This document shows positions 14,096 through 22,059 of a stretch of DNA of 60,786 bases, piece by piece. The stretch spans positions 1-60,786 of the forward strand of contig DASXKV010000042.1 in NCBI GenBank assembly GCA_036496605.1, given 5' to 3'. The notes under the pieces are model-generated. The model saw nothing but the letters and a program-made list of their open reading frames with translations. It had not been told where the DNA came from and searched no databases. Numbering within the stretch: position 1 is the first letter of the stretch; each line of letters begins with the position of its first letter. The position numbers and the translations under genes were made by a program. The stretch is from Gemmatimonadaceae bacterium (GTDB taxonomy: Bacteria; Gemmatimonadota; Gemmatimonadetes; Gemmatimonadales; Gemmatimonadaceae).

Positions 14096-15627
14096 GCCCG
14101 AACCGGAAAGAGCTCGAGCGATTCGGCCGCCGCGGCCGCAAGGATTACGTGCGCGTCGTGCGCGAGCCGGTTCGTCGCGTCTCGCATGTGCGCGTGCTCT
14201 GGAAGGATGCGACCGGCCGGAAGGTTGAGTCGTTCCCTGATAACCGCGCGGGCATTGCCGACGCGAAGCTATTCGCCGAAACGCTTCACGAGGAGCTGCG
14301 CGCCGGCCCGTGGCAAGCCGCGCCAGCAGCGGCCGCTGAGCGACCACGCCTAACGAATCGCCAAATTCGCGAAAAGTACGAGGATGCGCACGCCGCAGAC
14401 TGGCGGTCGAAAACGCTCGTCGGATTCCGGCGACAGTGGTCGAAGTACGAGCTCTTCGCCGATCGCGACGCACCGGCCGACGCCACAACGCGCGAGTTGC
14501 TCGACCAGTTCAAAGCGCAGCTCGTCGCGCGCGGCCATTCGGTGAATCAGGTGCGGCATATCTTGCACGCGGTCATCCATGTATTTCGTTGGGCTGTCGA
14601 TCGCGATCTGATCGAGCCAACGAAAGTCACGAATTACGTCGTGAAGTTCGGCCGCGATGCGCAGCGCCAGCGCGCGGTCATGACGGAATTCAGCGCGGGC
14701 GAGCGAGAACGGATCCTCGCCCAGCTGTCGCCGCGCGAGAACCGGTTATGGCGACCGCACGTTGCGAATACACTCGTCGGCTACTGCGGCGTTCGGATCA
14801 ATGCCGCCCTCCACCTGACATGGCCTGACGTCGATTTCGCGGGCGAGCAGATCCGCTGGCGCGCGGAGACCGACAAAATGGGGAAGGAGCGCTGGCAGCC
14901 TATGCCGACGCCCGTGAAAGAGGCGCTCTGGATCGCGTATGGCTGGCGGTGCGCCGAGGAGTACACGGGACCGTTTGTGCTCTTTGGCGTCCAGCGCCGC
15001 ACGCGCGGTCACGCGCTCAAGCGGCGGGACACGCATCATGCGGTCGCCAGGACGACGCTGGAGGGCGTGACGGTGCGGGAGAAGCCCTGGACCTACTCCG
15101 CGTATGTCGCGGCCCTCCACGCGGCCGAGCGGCGCGCCGGGATCGATCCGGTGAAGTGGCGCGGTGCCCACGGATTCCGCCGCGGTATCGCCGGCGACCT
15201 GTTCGCGCGGACCGGTTCAGAGAAGACCGCAGCAGAGTGGTTAGGCGACAAGGATGTGCAGATCGTCCGCGATCACTACTTGCTCACGCGCAAAGAGGAG
15301 ATGCGCAAGCTCGCGGCGCTCGTGAGCGCGCCGGCGCCGAGCCCCGAAACAACCCGAAAGGGCGAAGCTCAAACGCTACCGAATGCAAACACCCTCGCTG
15401 TGGACGAGGGCGGAGCAGGGTTAACCCCTGAATCGACCACCTTAACAGAGAGCCAGCGGTCGGGATTGAACCGACGACCGCTCGATTACGAATCGAGTGC
15501 TCTACCACTGAGCTACGCTGGCGTTAGCAACTGCTCAATGCCCTGGCGCGGACTCGAACCGCGACGCCTTGCGGCACCACCCCCTCAAGATGGCGTGTCT
15601 ACCAATTTCACCACCAGGGCGCATTGA
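14092..15627 (+). CDS. int: Tyrosine integrase, frame running into tRNA genes
   Basis: 511 codons. SAM-like core-binding domain about residues 85-180; catalytic domain about 200-410. Visible catalytic residues: Arg in GVRINAALHLTW, Lys in TDKMGKERW, HxxR in HGFRRGIAGDL and the Tyr in RDHYLLTRKEE; the usual second His of GH is replaced (WLGDKD). After about residue 450 the frame is antisense to tRNA-Thr and tRNA-Leu (QRSGLNRRPLDYES and following). This tail is typical of integrases whose att site lies in a tRNA, so the last ~60 codons may not be original. It is the last gene of a six-gene overlapping operon. Confidence 0.9.
   Translation: MSPNRKELERFGRRGRKDYVRVVREPVRRVSHVRVLWKDATGRKVESFPDNRAGIADAKLFAETLHEELRAGPWQAAPAAAAERPRLTNRQIREKYEDAHAADWRSKTLVGFRRQWSKYELFADRDAPADATTRELLDQFKAQLVARGHSVNQVRHILHAVIHVFRWAVDRDLIEPTKVTNYVVKFGRDAQRQRAVMTEFSAGERERILAQLSPRENRLWRPHVANTLVGYCGVRINAALHLTWPDVDFAGEQIRWRAETDKMGKERWQPMPTPVKEALWIAYGWRCAEEYTGPFVLFGVQRRTRGHALKRRDTHHAVARTTLEGVTVREKPWTYSAYVAALHAAERRAGIDPVKWRGAHGFRRGIAGDLFARTGSEKTAAEWLGDKDVQIVRDHYLLTRKEEMRKLAALVSAPAPSPETTRKGEAQTLPNANTLAVDEGGAGLTPESTTLTESQRSGLNRRPLDYESSALPLSYAGVSNCSMPWRGLEPRRLAAPPPQDGVSTNFTTRAH
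15451..15522 (-). tRNA. tRNA-Thr (CGT)
   Basis: Acceptor GCCAGCG/CGCTGGC, D-arm with AGCTCAGTGGTAGAGC, anticodon stem CTCGA/TCGAG with loop TTCGTAA (anticodon CGT), T-loop TTCAATC, discriminator U. The 3-prime end abuts the island and is overlapped by the integrase reading frame. Confidence 0.97.
15539..15620 (-). tRNA. tRNA-Leu (GAG)
   Basis: Acceptor GCCCTGG/CCAGGGC, discriminator A, anticodon stem CCATC/GGTGG with loop TTGAGGG (anticodon GAG), and a long variable arm (TGCCGCAAGGCG), as expected of a class II tRNA. Confidence 0.96.
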
Positions 15628-15650
15628 ACATCTTCTAAACATCTATGCTA

Positions 15651-15725
15651 CGGAGCCGACGGGGCTCGAACCCGCGACCTCTCGAGTGACAGTCGAGTGC
15701 TCTAACCAAGCTGAGCTACGGCTCC
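15651..15725 (-). tRNA. tRNA-Asp (GTC)
   Basis: Acceptor GGAGCCG/CGGCTCC, anticodon loop CTGTCAC in stem CTCGA/TCGAG (anticodon GTC), T-loop TTCGAGC, discriminator G. Confidence 0.97.
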
Positions 15726-15794
15726 TTGCTCGCTTGCGCTCGCAGGAGCGCTTACCAGCCTAACGATTCCTTATTCCCCATCCATTCCCCTAAA

Positions 15795-15866
15795 TAGCCC
15801 GTACGGGAATCGAACCCGTCTTTGCACCGTGAAAGGGTGCCGTCCTAGCCGATAGACGAACGGGCC
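15795..15866 (-). tRNA. tRNA-Glu (TTC)
   Basis: Acceptor GGCCCGT/ACGGGCT (G-U first pair), anticodon stem GCACC/GGTGC with loop CTTTCAC (anticodon TTC), T-loop TTCGATT, discriminator A. Confidence 0.97.
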
Positions 15867-15885
15867 CTGACGGGCCGCAGTGAAA

Positions 15886-15958
15886 TAGCGGTAACGGGAT
15901 TCGAACCCGTGTTTGAGCCTTGAGAGGGCTCCGTCCTAGTCCCCTAGACGATACCGCC
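15886..15958 (-). tRNA. tRNA-Glu (CTC)
   Basis: Acceptor GGCGGTA/TACCGCT, anticodon stem GAGCC/GGCTC with loop CTCTCAA (anticodon CTC), T-loop TTCGAAT. It is the second Glu isoacceptor, adjacent to tRNA-Glu(TTC). Confidence 0.97.
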
Positions 15959-15962
15959 AGAT

Positions 15963-15983
15963 GCAACCGCCGGAGGCGGTTGC
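15963..15983. other. Hairpin in tRNA operon spacer
   Basis: GCAACCGCC GGA GGCGGTTGC, a perfect 9-bp stem with a 3-base loop between tRNA-Glu(CTC) and tRNA-Trp. It lies inside the presumed polycistronic transcript and may be a processing signal. The phrase GCTCGCTTGCGCTCGC recurs in the nearby spacers (about 15,729 and 15,998). Confidence 0.6.
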
Positions 15984-16071
15984 CTCTGGCAGTAGTTGCT
16001 CGCTTGCGCTCGCAACAAGCCTATATGGTGTCGCGCGCGCTTCGCTTGCGCTCCTCCCGCTTATCAAACAG

Positions 16072-16106
16072 CCCTAACCCCTACCACCCTAAACCCTAGA
16101 CCCTCG
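16072..16106. repeat. Heptad repeat (CCCTAAA-type), locus 1
   Basis: Five degenerate 7-base units (CCTAACC, CCTACCA, CCCTAAA, CCCTAGA, CCCTCGT) just upstream of tRNA-Trp in + coordinates. Part of a window-wide class of heptad repeats. Confidence 0.6.
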
Positions 16107-16110
16107 TTGA

Positions 16111-16183
16111 CAGGCCGGGAGGGACTTGAACCCCCAACCGCTGGTTTTGGAGACCAGTGCTCTACCAATTGAGCTACCGACCT
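16111..16183 (-). tRNA. tRNA-Trp (CCA)
   Basis: Acceptor AGGTCGG against CCGGCCT with a wobble pair, anticodon stem CTGGT/ACCAG with loop CTCCAAA (anticodon CCA), T-loop TTCAAGT, discriminator G. Confidence 0.96.
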
Positions 16184-16186
16184 AAG

Positions 16187-16261
16187 GGTGACTGAGGGGA
16201 CTTGAACCCCCAACCCCCGGAGCCACAGTCCGGTGCTCTAACCGGTTGAGCTACAGTCACC
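16187..16261 (-). tRNA. tRNA-His (GTG)
   Basis: Extra 5-prime G (position -1) paired with discriminator C, acceptor GTGACTG/CAGTCAC, anticodon stem CCGGA/TCCGG with loop CTGTGGC (anticodon GTG). It is the first tRNA of the cluster in transcription order. Confidence 0.97.
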
Positions 16262-16337
16262 ATGGCTGCCATTTGCGGCAGTACAGAGACCTGGAATTTT
16301 AAGTCCGTCGGAACACCTAATCAACCCAAGTCCTTAT

Positions 16338-16362
16338 CCACCAAACACCAATCACCAACCAC
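16338..16362. repeat. Heptad repeat (ACCAACC-type), locus 2
   Basis: Units ACCAAAC, ACCAATC and ACCAACC in register immediately downstream of efp (its stop is at 16364). Confidence 0.6.
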
Positions 16363-16363
16363 T

Positions 16364-16927
16364 CTACTTCGCTCGCTCCTGATACTCACCCGTCGACGGA
16401 TTCACGCGAACCCTGTCACCCGTACCGATGAATTCGGGCACCTGGATCGTAACGCCATTCTCGAGCTTCGCCGGCTTTGTCGAAGACGTCTTCGTCGCTG
16501 TCTTCATGACCGGCGCCGTATCGACGATCTCGAGCGTCAGGGAATTCGGCATGCGGATGCCGACCGGCCGACCGTTGTAGTACTCCGCCTGGATCTTCAT
16601 CCCCGGCTGCATCCACGGCGCGTTTTCGCCGAGCGTCTCCTCGTCCATCTCGAGCTGGTCGTAGTTCTCGGTGTTCATGAAGTGATACGTGCCCGCCGCG
16701 TCATACATGTACTCGAGCTCGTGGGTTTCCATCGACGCCGGCTCGATCGAGTCGGCGGCCCGAAAACGATGCTCGAACGACGAGCCGTTTCGCAGGTTCT
16801 TGAGCTTCGCCTGCACCATCGCGCGCAGATTCCCGGGCGTGTGGTGCCGGAACTCGACCACGCGAACCGGATCGCCCTCGAAGACGATCACCATGCCGCG
16901 TCGGATTTGGGTTGCCGGAATTGCCAT
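16364..16927 (-). CDS. efp: Elongation factor P, Asn-type loop
   Basis: 187 residues, full length. EF-P binds between the P and E sites and rescues ribosomes stalled at polyproline. The KOW-like domain I (1-65), OB domain II and C-terminal OB domain III (with TGDRVRVNPSTGEY, the family signature) are all present. In the tip loop the usual modifiable Lys (PGKGQA) is replaced: the loop here is P31-G32-N33-L34-R35-A36, so Lys34 corresponds to Asn. Asn at this place is known in some EF-P lineages that need no lysine modification. No modification enzyme is in this window. Confidence 0.96.
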   Translation of the reverse strand: MAIPATQIRRGMVIVFEGDPVRVVEFRHHTPGNLRAMVQAKLKNLRNGSSFEHRFRAADSIEPASMETHELEYMYDAAGTYHFMNTENYDQLEMDEETLGENAPWMQPGMKIQAEYYNGRPVGIRMPNSLTLEIVDTAPVMKTATKTSSTKPAKLENGVTIQVPEFIGTGDRVRVNPSTGEYQERAK

Positions 16928-17043
16928 ACGGATGAACTCGATCTGAATAGTTTGCGACTGCCGAGAGCAGCCTTAAAAGCTAGACACGTGCTGGCTTACG
17001 GACCAGTGGCGTTGTCATGCTGAGGGAGCAACAGATGCGAGAT

Positions 17044-17220
17044 CGCTCGCGGCTCGAGCTCAATCTCGCAACTCGTTGCTGCCTTCTCGCGGCTCGGAGC
17101 TGGGCTCGCCGATGGTGGGTGAGAGGCGTGCGTGCCACATCGAAAAAGCCGGAGCTCATTACTCACCTCTCGCTTCTCGAGCTCGGCCTCGACGCGACTC
17201 GTGCCGAAATTCCGCGAAGA
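17044..17220 (+). repeat. Interspersed ~175-bp repeat, copy A
   Basis: Occupies most of the efp-tesA interval (16928-17245), which holds no gene. It aligns by eye at about 90% with the reverse complement of 56021-56196 over its whole length and with 59188-59292 over its second half (shared: GATGGTGGGTGAGAGG, GTGCCACATCGAAAA, GCCTCGACGCGACTCGT). Confidence 0.9.
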
Positions 17221-17245
17221 ATCCATATAAGGGCTTCGCTCAGGA

Positions 17246-17998
17246 TTACGGTTTGGCTCTCAGCACCGGCTCCAGACTCCTCCACACATTGTCAGCCACG
17301 ATGTGCTCGCCGCGCTGATTGGGATGCATCCCGTCAGCTTGATTGAGACTGCGGTCGCCCGCTACGCCTTGCAGCAAGAACGGCACGAGCGTCGCGCCCG
17401 TTTCGCGTGCGACCTCACCGAACAGCGTGTGAAACGCCGTCGTGTATTCCTGACCCATGTTCGGCGGCGCCTCCATCTGCACGAGCATCACGTGCGCTGC
17501 CGGACGCGCCGTTCGAATTCTCGAAAGAACCTCCTCGAGGTTCTGCCGCACCGCCGCGATCGGCGTCCCGCGCAATCCATCATTTGCTCCGCTCTCGACG
17601 AGTACCACATCGAAGTTGCCGCGAAGCAGCCAGTCGAGCCGGCGAAGCAGCCCCGCCGTCGTCTCGCCGCTCACACCGGCGTTCACCACATCAAACGGCA
17701 GGTGCGCTGCTTCGATCTTCTCCTGAATCAGCTGCGGATACGCGCTGTCCGGGTTCAAGCCGAGTCCCGCGGTGAGACTGGTGCCTATGAATAGAACCGT
17801 GCGCGCACCAGCGGTCGGTGCAACACTCGACGCCGTGGCGCGTACGGAGTCCGTGCGTGCCGAGGTGCTAGCTTTCGCTACCGTATCGGCAAGCGCGGCG
17901 CTGTCATCGCCCTTGGCGCCTTTGCAGCTCGACGCGAGTGCTATCGCGAGGACGACCAGTGGTGTCGTCCAACGGCCTACCAGCTTCGTCATTCTCAT
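17246..17998 (-). CDS. tesA: SGNH hydrolase, TesA-type arylesterase/lysophospholipase
   Basis: 250 residues. N-terminal signal with likely lipoprotein cleavage (ALASSC), then a low-complexity Ser/Ala linker, so it is probably an anchored exported enzyme. SGNH blocks are visible: GTSLTAGLG (Ser), VNAGVSGETT (Gly), GANDGLRG (Asn) and DGMHPNQRG (Asp/His). It hydrolyses acyl esters or thioesters. It is divergent from ybbA, the arrangement seen in Escherichia coli. Its first ATG (17998) overlaps the ybbA ATG; an internal ATG at 17992 is an alternative start. Confidence 0.9.
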   Translation of the reverse strand: MRMTKLVGRWTTPLVVLAIALASSCKGAKGDDSAALADTVAKASTSARTDSVRATASSVAPTAGARTVLFIGTSLTAGLGLNPDSAYPQLIQEKIEAAHLPFDVVNAGVSGETTAGLLRRLDWLLRGNFDVVLVESGANDGLRGTPIAAVRQNLEEVLSRIRTARPAAHVMLVQMEAPPNMGQEYTTAFHTLFGEVARETGATLVPFLLQGVAGDRSLNQADGMHPNQRGEHIVADNVWRSLEPVLRAKP

Positions 17999-18680
17999 GC
18001 TCGTTGCTCGTCACCTCACAAAACAATATCGCAGCGGCGAGCATGAGCTCACCGTTCTGCGCGATGTGAACTTCAGCCTGCCGCAGGGCGCCTTCGTGGC
18101 AATCGTCGGTCCGTCCGGCAGTGGAAAGACGACCCTACTCGGGCTGCTCGCCGGATTGGATACCCCAACGAGCGGCACCGTGCTCCTCGACGACGACGAT
18201 TTCTCGGCGATGGACGAGGACGCGCGCGCCCGGCTGCGTGGGGAGAAAGTTGGTTTCGTCTTCCAGAGCTTTCAATTGATCCAGACGCTGACCGCGCTCG
18301 AGAACGTGCAGGTGCCCCTCGAGCTCCGCGGCGACGCGGGCGCTGACGTCCGCGCCCGCGAGCTGCTCCGACGCGTCGGACTCGGCGATCGGCTGCACCA
18401 TTTCCCCACGCAGCTTTCCGGCGGTGAGCAGCAGCGCGTCGCGATCGCGCGGGCGTTCTCCAACGCGCCACGCATTCTGTTCGCCGACGAACCGACGGGG
18501 AATCTGGATAGCGACACCGGTGGCCGAATCGTCGAATTGCTCGAAGCGCTCAACCGTGAATCGAACTCGACGGTCGTGCTCGTGACGCACGACGCCGCGC
18601 TCGCGGGCCGCGCGCAACGGATCATCCGACTCAGCGACGGCCGCGTGGTATCTGACAGCGCAGCGGAGCAGGCCGCATGA
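17997..18680 (+). CDS. ybbA: ABC transporter ATP-binding protein, YbbA/LolD type
   Basis: ATG 17997 gives 227 residues; the longer upstream frame is antisense to tesA and is rejected. Walker A GPSGSGKT 38-45, Q-loop Q90, signature LSGGEQQ 140-146, Walker B ILFADEP 160-166, H-loop H198. This is the MacB/LolD family that powers FtsX-type permeases. The next gene overlaps by 4 bases (ATGA), so the two subunits are made together. The substrate is unknown; LolD-like members move lipoproteins or hydrophobic molecules from the inner membrane. Confidence 0.95.
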   Translation: MLVARHLTKQYRSGEHELTVLRDVNFSLPQGAFVAIVGPSGSGKTTLLGLLAGLDTPTSGTVLLDDDDFSAMDEDARARLRGEKVGFVFQSFQLIQTLTALENVQVPLELRGDAGADVRARELLRRVGLGDRLHHFPTQLSGGEQQRVAIARAFSNAPRILFADEPTGNLDSDTGGRIVELLEALNRESNSTVVLVTHDAALAGRAQRIIRLSDGRVVSDSAAEQAA

Positions 18681-21280
18681 GCGAGGGGAGCGAGGGCGCG
18701 GCGCGAGCGACTCCAAACCGCTGGTCCCGGCTCATCGGCCTCGCCTGGCGCGAAAGCCGGACGGCGCGGCGGCGGTTGTTGCTCTACATGTCGTCCATCT
18801 CGTTAGGTGTGGCGGCGCTCGTCGCGATCGATTCCTTCGCCGCGAACGTCACCGACTCCGTTCGCGACCAGTCGAGGGCGCTCCTCGGCGGAGATGCTTC
18901 GCTCACGTCCGGTGATCGCTACACGCCGAAGCTGCTCCACATCCTCGACTCCCTCAAAGCGCTGGGAATCGCCGAAGCGCAGTCGACGAACTTCGCGTCG
19001 ATGGCGCTGGTGCCGCGCTCGGGTGGAACGCGCCTCGTGCAGGTCCGCGCGGTGAGTGAGGGCTATCCATTCTACGGCAACATCACGAGCGATCCCGACT
19101 CGGCCTGGCCTGCGCTGCAGCGTGGACCGAACGTCGTCGTCGATCCGGCGCTCCTCGTCTCACTCGACGCGCGCATCGGCGACACGGTCACGTTAGGTAT
19201 GGAGCGCTTCGTCATCACGGGAACGCTCAAGAGCGTGCCCGGTGAAGTCGGCATCAGCGCGACAATCGGGCCGCGCGTCTACATCCCCGAGCGGTATCTC
19301 GAGAAGACGCGACTGCTCGTGTTTGGCAGCCGAGCGGATTACGAGACGCTTTTCCGATTGCCTAACGGCGGCGACCAGACGAAGTTCGCGGCGAGCCTTC
19401 GCAAAGCGATCGGCGGTGAACGCGCGCGCGTGCGCACGGTGAAGGACACCGAGATCAACCTCACGCAGGCCATCGATCAGCTCCGCGACTTTCTCGGTGT
19501 TGTCGGACTCGTCGCGCTCTTGCTTGGAGGCATCGGTGTGGCGAGCGGCGTACACGCCTTCGTGATGCGCAAGATCGACACGGTCGCCGTACTGCGCTGC
19601 CTTGGCGCAACCAGTTGGCAGGTCCTCGCGATTTACGTCGTGCAGGCCGCCGTGATGGGCCTGCTCGGTGCGGCGCTCGGCGGTGTGCTTGGCATTGGTT
19701 TCCAATTGCTCCTGCCGCTCGGCTTGCAGGATTTCCTTCCAGTCGATGTGTCGGTGCACCTGGCACCGGCGTCGATCGGGCTGGGTCTCATCGTTGGCGT
19801 ATGGGTCGCGCTGGTTTTTTCGCTGCGACCGCTCGTCGCGTTGCGACGCATCTCGCCATTGCAAGCTCTTCGGCGCGAGGCAGACGCAACCGTGTTGCGG
19901 CTGCGGGGACTCGACCCTCTTCGAGCACTCGTCTCGCTGGCGATCGTTGCGAGCGTCGTCTTGCTCGCGCTCTCGCGGGCCGGCAACGTGCGCCGCGGGA
20001 TTGGTTTCAGCGTCGCCATCTTCCTCGCGGTCGGCGCGTTGTTCGGAACCGCGGTGCTGTTCTCCAGCCTCGCGCGACGGATGGTGCGGCCGCGCTGGCC
20101 CTTCGTGCTGCGCCAGGGCATCGCAAGCTTGTACCGACCGGGGAACCAGACGCGCGCCGTGGTCCTGTCGTTGGGTTTTGGTGTCTTCCTGATGAGCACT
20201 CTCTATCAGGTTCATCACAGCTTGCTCAAGACGCTCGACGTGAAGCTGACCCAGGCGCGCGCGAATCTCGTCTTCTTCGACGTGCAGCAGGATCAGGAGA
20301 CGGGCATTGATTCGATAATCCAGGCGAATGGGTTCGGCGTCGTGCAGCAGGTGCCGCTGGTGACGATGCGTGTCGCCGCGATCAATGGGCGCACCTCGGC
20401 GCAGCTCATGGGCGATACCGTTGCGACGGCGAGCGGCCGACGCGAGCGCCGGTCGGTCTGGCCGCTCCGTCGCGAATATCGCTCGACCTACCGCGACGAG
20501 CCCACACCCTCGGAACGGATCGTCGAAGGCAAGTGGTTCACCCCAACGACCGACTCGACGACGCTTCCGGAGGTCTCGATCGAGGTCGGCGTCGCCCGCG
20601 AGCTGCGGTTGCACATCGGCGACACGATCACGTGGAATGTGCAGGGCGTGCAAGTGCCGACTCGCGTAACGAGCTTCCGCGAAGTGAACTGGGCGCGGTT
20701 CGAGCCGAACTTCTTCGCGGTCTTTCAATCGCGCGCGCTCCGGAACGCGCCGCGGCAGTTCGTGATCCTCTCGCAGGTTCCGGGGGCCACGGCCGTCGCC
20801 CGCGTCCAGCGAGGCGTCGTACGCGCCTACCCCAACGTCTCGAGCATCGATCTCACGCTGGTCCAGCGGACCGTGATGGACGTGCTCGGCAAGGTGACGA
20901 TGGCGATCCGGTTCATGGCGCTGGTGAGCCTCGCGTTAGGCATCCCGGTGCTCTTCAGCGCCGTCGCCGCAACGCGTCGCGAGCGACTCCGCGAGGGCGT
21001 TCTTCTCAAGACCCTCGGCGCCACTCGCCGGCAGATTGGTCGGATCATGCTCGCCGAATACGCGGTGCTGGGTGCGCTCGGGAGCCTCGCGGGCGTCGCG
21101 CTGTCATTCGGAGGATCATGGGCGCTCACGCACTGGATCTTCCACGTCGCGTTCGCGCCGTCGGTGATTCCGGTGCTGCTGGTGGCGCTCGCGATGGTGC
21201 TGCTCGCCGTCACGATCGGTCTGGCGACCGGTCGCGAGGTGTTCAGGCAGACGCCGATGGTGGCGCTGCGCGAAGCCTAA
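18677..21280 (+). CDS. ybbP: ABC permease, YbbP type
   Basis: 867 residues with the two-FtsX-block topology of YbbP. A first TM near 35-55 is followed by a periplasmic MacB_PCD-like domain and a TM block around 265-400 (QLRDFLGVVGLVALLLGGIG, LRCLGATSWQVLAIYVVQAA). Further TMs near 415-470 precede a second periplasmic domain, and a last TM block lies at about 745-860 (VLLKTLGATRRQIGRIMLAE). Each block carries the RRxxLxxLxALGA-like coupling helix that docks on the ATPase. It is the partner of ybbA. Confidence 0.93.
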   Translation: MSEGSEGAARATPNRWSRLIGLAWRESRTARRRLLLYMSSISLGVAALVAIDSFAANVTDSVRDQSRALLGGDASLTSGDRYTPKLLHILDSLKALGIAEAQSTNFASMALVPRSGGTRLVQVRAVSEGYPFYGNITSDPDSAWPALQRGPNVVVDPALLVSLDARIGDTVTLGMERFVITGTLKSVPGEVGISATIGPRVYIPERYLEKTRLLVFGSRADYETLFRLPNGGDQTKFAASLRKAIGGERARVRTVKDTEINLTQAIDQLRDFLGVVGLVALLLGGIGVASGVHAFVMRKIDTVAVLRCLGATSWQVLAIYVVQAAVMGLLGAALGGVLGIGFQLLLPLGLQDFLPVDVSVHLAPASIGLGLIVGVWVALVFSLRPLVALRRISPLQALRREADATVLRLRGLDPLRALVSLAIVASVVLLALSRAGNVRRGIGFSVAIFLAVGALFGTAVLFSSLARRMVRPRWPFVLRQGIASLYRPGNQTRAVVLSLGFGVFLMSTLYQVHHSLLKTLDVKLTQARANLVFFDVQQDQETGIDSIIQANGFGVVQQVPLVTMRVAAINGRTSAQLMGDTVATASGRRERRSVWPLRREYRSTYRDEPTPSERIVEGKWFTPTTDSTTLPEVSIEVGVARELRLHIGDTITWNVQGVQVPTRVTSFREVNWARFEPNFFAVFQSRALRNAPRQFVILSQVPGATAVARVQRGVVRAYPNVSSIDLTLVQRTVMDVLGKVTMAIRFMALVSLALGIPVLFSAVAATRRERLREGVLLKTLGATRRQIGRIMLAEYAVLGALGSLAGVALSFGGSWALTHWIFHVAFAPSVIPVLLVALAMVLLAVTIGLATGREVFRQTPMVALREA

Positions 21281-21283
21281 CGA

Positions 21284-21421
21284 TCAAGGCTGGAAGGAAA
21301 AGCCGGACGGCGCGCTCGGAAACGACGACGTCGTCTCTGACATGCGCGCCGCGCAGGACAGAAAGAGGCCGGTCGTGAACGCGAGGAAGGCGCGCTGCCA
21401 GAACTTCGAGTCGAACTTCAT
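21284..21421 (-). CDS. Possible small lipoprotein (45 aa)
   Basis: ATG 21421 gives MKFDSKFWQRAFLAFTTGLF then LSCAARMSE and a Ser/Pro-rich tail. A basic start, hydrophobic segment and LFLSC lipobox-like site suggest a small lipoprotein, convergent with ybbP. No clear ribosome site is seen, so it is tentative. Confidence 0.4.
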   Translation of the reverse strand: MKFDSKFWQRAFLAFTTGLFLSCAARMSETTSSFPSAPSGFSFQP

Positions 21422-21554
21422 TGTAAGCGGCGAACTGGGGGCGGGAGCGGTGGACCGGACACGAAGATGCCGGGCGGCCGGCGCGTGTGGGAGTGCGCAC
21501 GGCGAGGACGATCGAACCCCGGTCGGCGAAACCTACTGGCGGGACCACACCCTG

Positions 21555-21929
21555 TCAGCCGCCGGATAGCCACCGCTGGATGGCATTCAGCAGGAGCGAC
21601 TCGTCGACGATGGGCTTCGTGATGTAATCGTTGAAGCCCGCGTCGAGAAAGCGTTCGCGGTCTCCTGCCATCGCGTGCGCCGTGAGCGCGATGATCGGGA
21701 GATGGCGCATCCGTCCATCACGGCGAATCTCGGCGAGGATCTCGTTCCCATCCATTCCGGGCAGCGAGATGTCGAGCAGCACGAGATCGGGGAGAGCGCG
21801 GGCGAGGCCATCGAGTGCTTGGGGCCCATTGTCATACTCGACTATCTTGTACCGATCGCCGAGGATGGCAGTGAGCAGGAGTCGGTTGTCAGCGTTGTCT
21901 TCGACGACGGCGATGGTAGGCTTGGACAT
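21555..21929 (-). CDS. Single-domain response regulator (CheY-like)
   Basis: 124 residues, only a receiver domain. The phosphoacceptor is D53 (LVLLDISLPGMDG), the acidic pair is E10/D11, the switch Thr is T83 (ALTAHAM) and the conserved Lys K105 (YITKPI). Without an output domain it must act through protein contact, as in phosphorelays or motility control. No histidine kinase is adjacent; the neighbours downstream are Ser/Thr kinases. Confidence 0.93.
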   Translation of the reverse strand: MSKPTIAVVEDNADNRLLLTAILGDRYKIVEYDNGPQALDGLARALPDLVLLDISLPGMDGNEILAEIRRDGRMRHLPIIALTAHAMAGDRERFLDAGFNDYITKPIVDESLLLNAIQRWLSGG

Positions 21930-21987
21930 TCGGTGAGCGGTGAGTCGACATCAAGCAATTCCCGCTGCACCGTCGCGAGCGAGTGAA

Positions 21988-22048
21988 ATTGGTGGTTGGG
22001 AAGTCCGATTCACCAACAACCAATAACGAACAACCAACAACCAATCAC
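21988..22048. repeat. Heptad repeats with inverted arms, locus 3
   Basis: A purine arm (TTGGTGG TTGGGAA) followed by pyrimidine-strand heptads CACCAAC, AACCAAT, AACGAAC, AACCAAC, AACCAAT. It fills the interval between the kinase stop (22060) and the response regulator. Confidence 0.65.
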
Positions 22049-22059
22049 GCCTAACAAGT

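Larger units (their letters stand above)
510..15451. mobile_element. Integrated accessory island (limits approximate)
   Basis: The right end is set by the integrase at the 3-prime end of tRNA-Thr. The content is that of an integrative element or defective prophage: repressor/excisionase switch, initiator, DnaC-like loader, integrase, many unrecognised small genes. No virion or conjugation genes are visible. The left end is uncertain: I found no copy of the tRNA-Thr 3-prime sequence between 394 and 600 or elsewhere in the window, so the island may extend past position 1. Confidence 0.6.

Noticed and set aside
17772-17996. Longer ybbA start
   Set aside because: This stretch is antisense to tesA signal and linker coding sequence; LolD-type ATPases begin near MLVARHLTKQY.
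19193-20728. Long minus-strand frame of 511 codons inside ybbP
   Set aside because: It is rich in Arg, Glu, Asp and His and lacks any domain, as expected of the antisense frame of a GC-rich gene. ybbP has clear family features.
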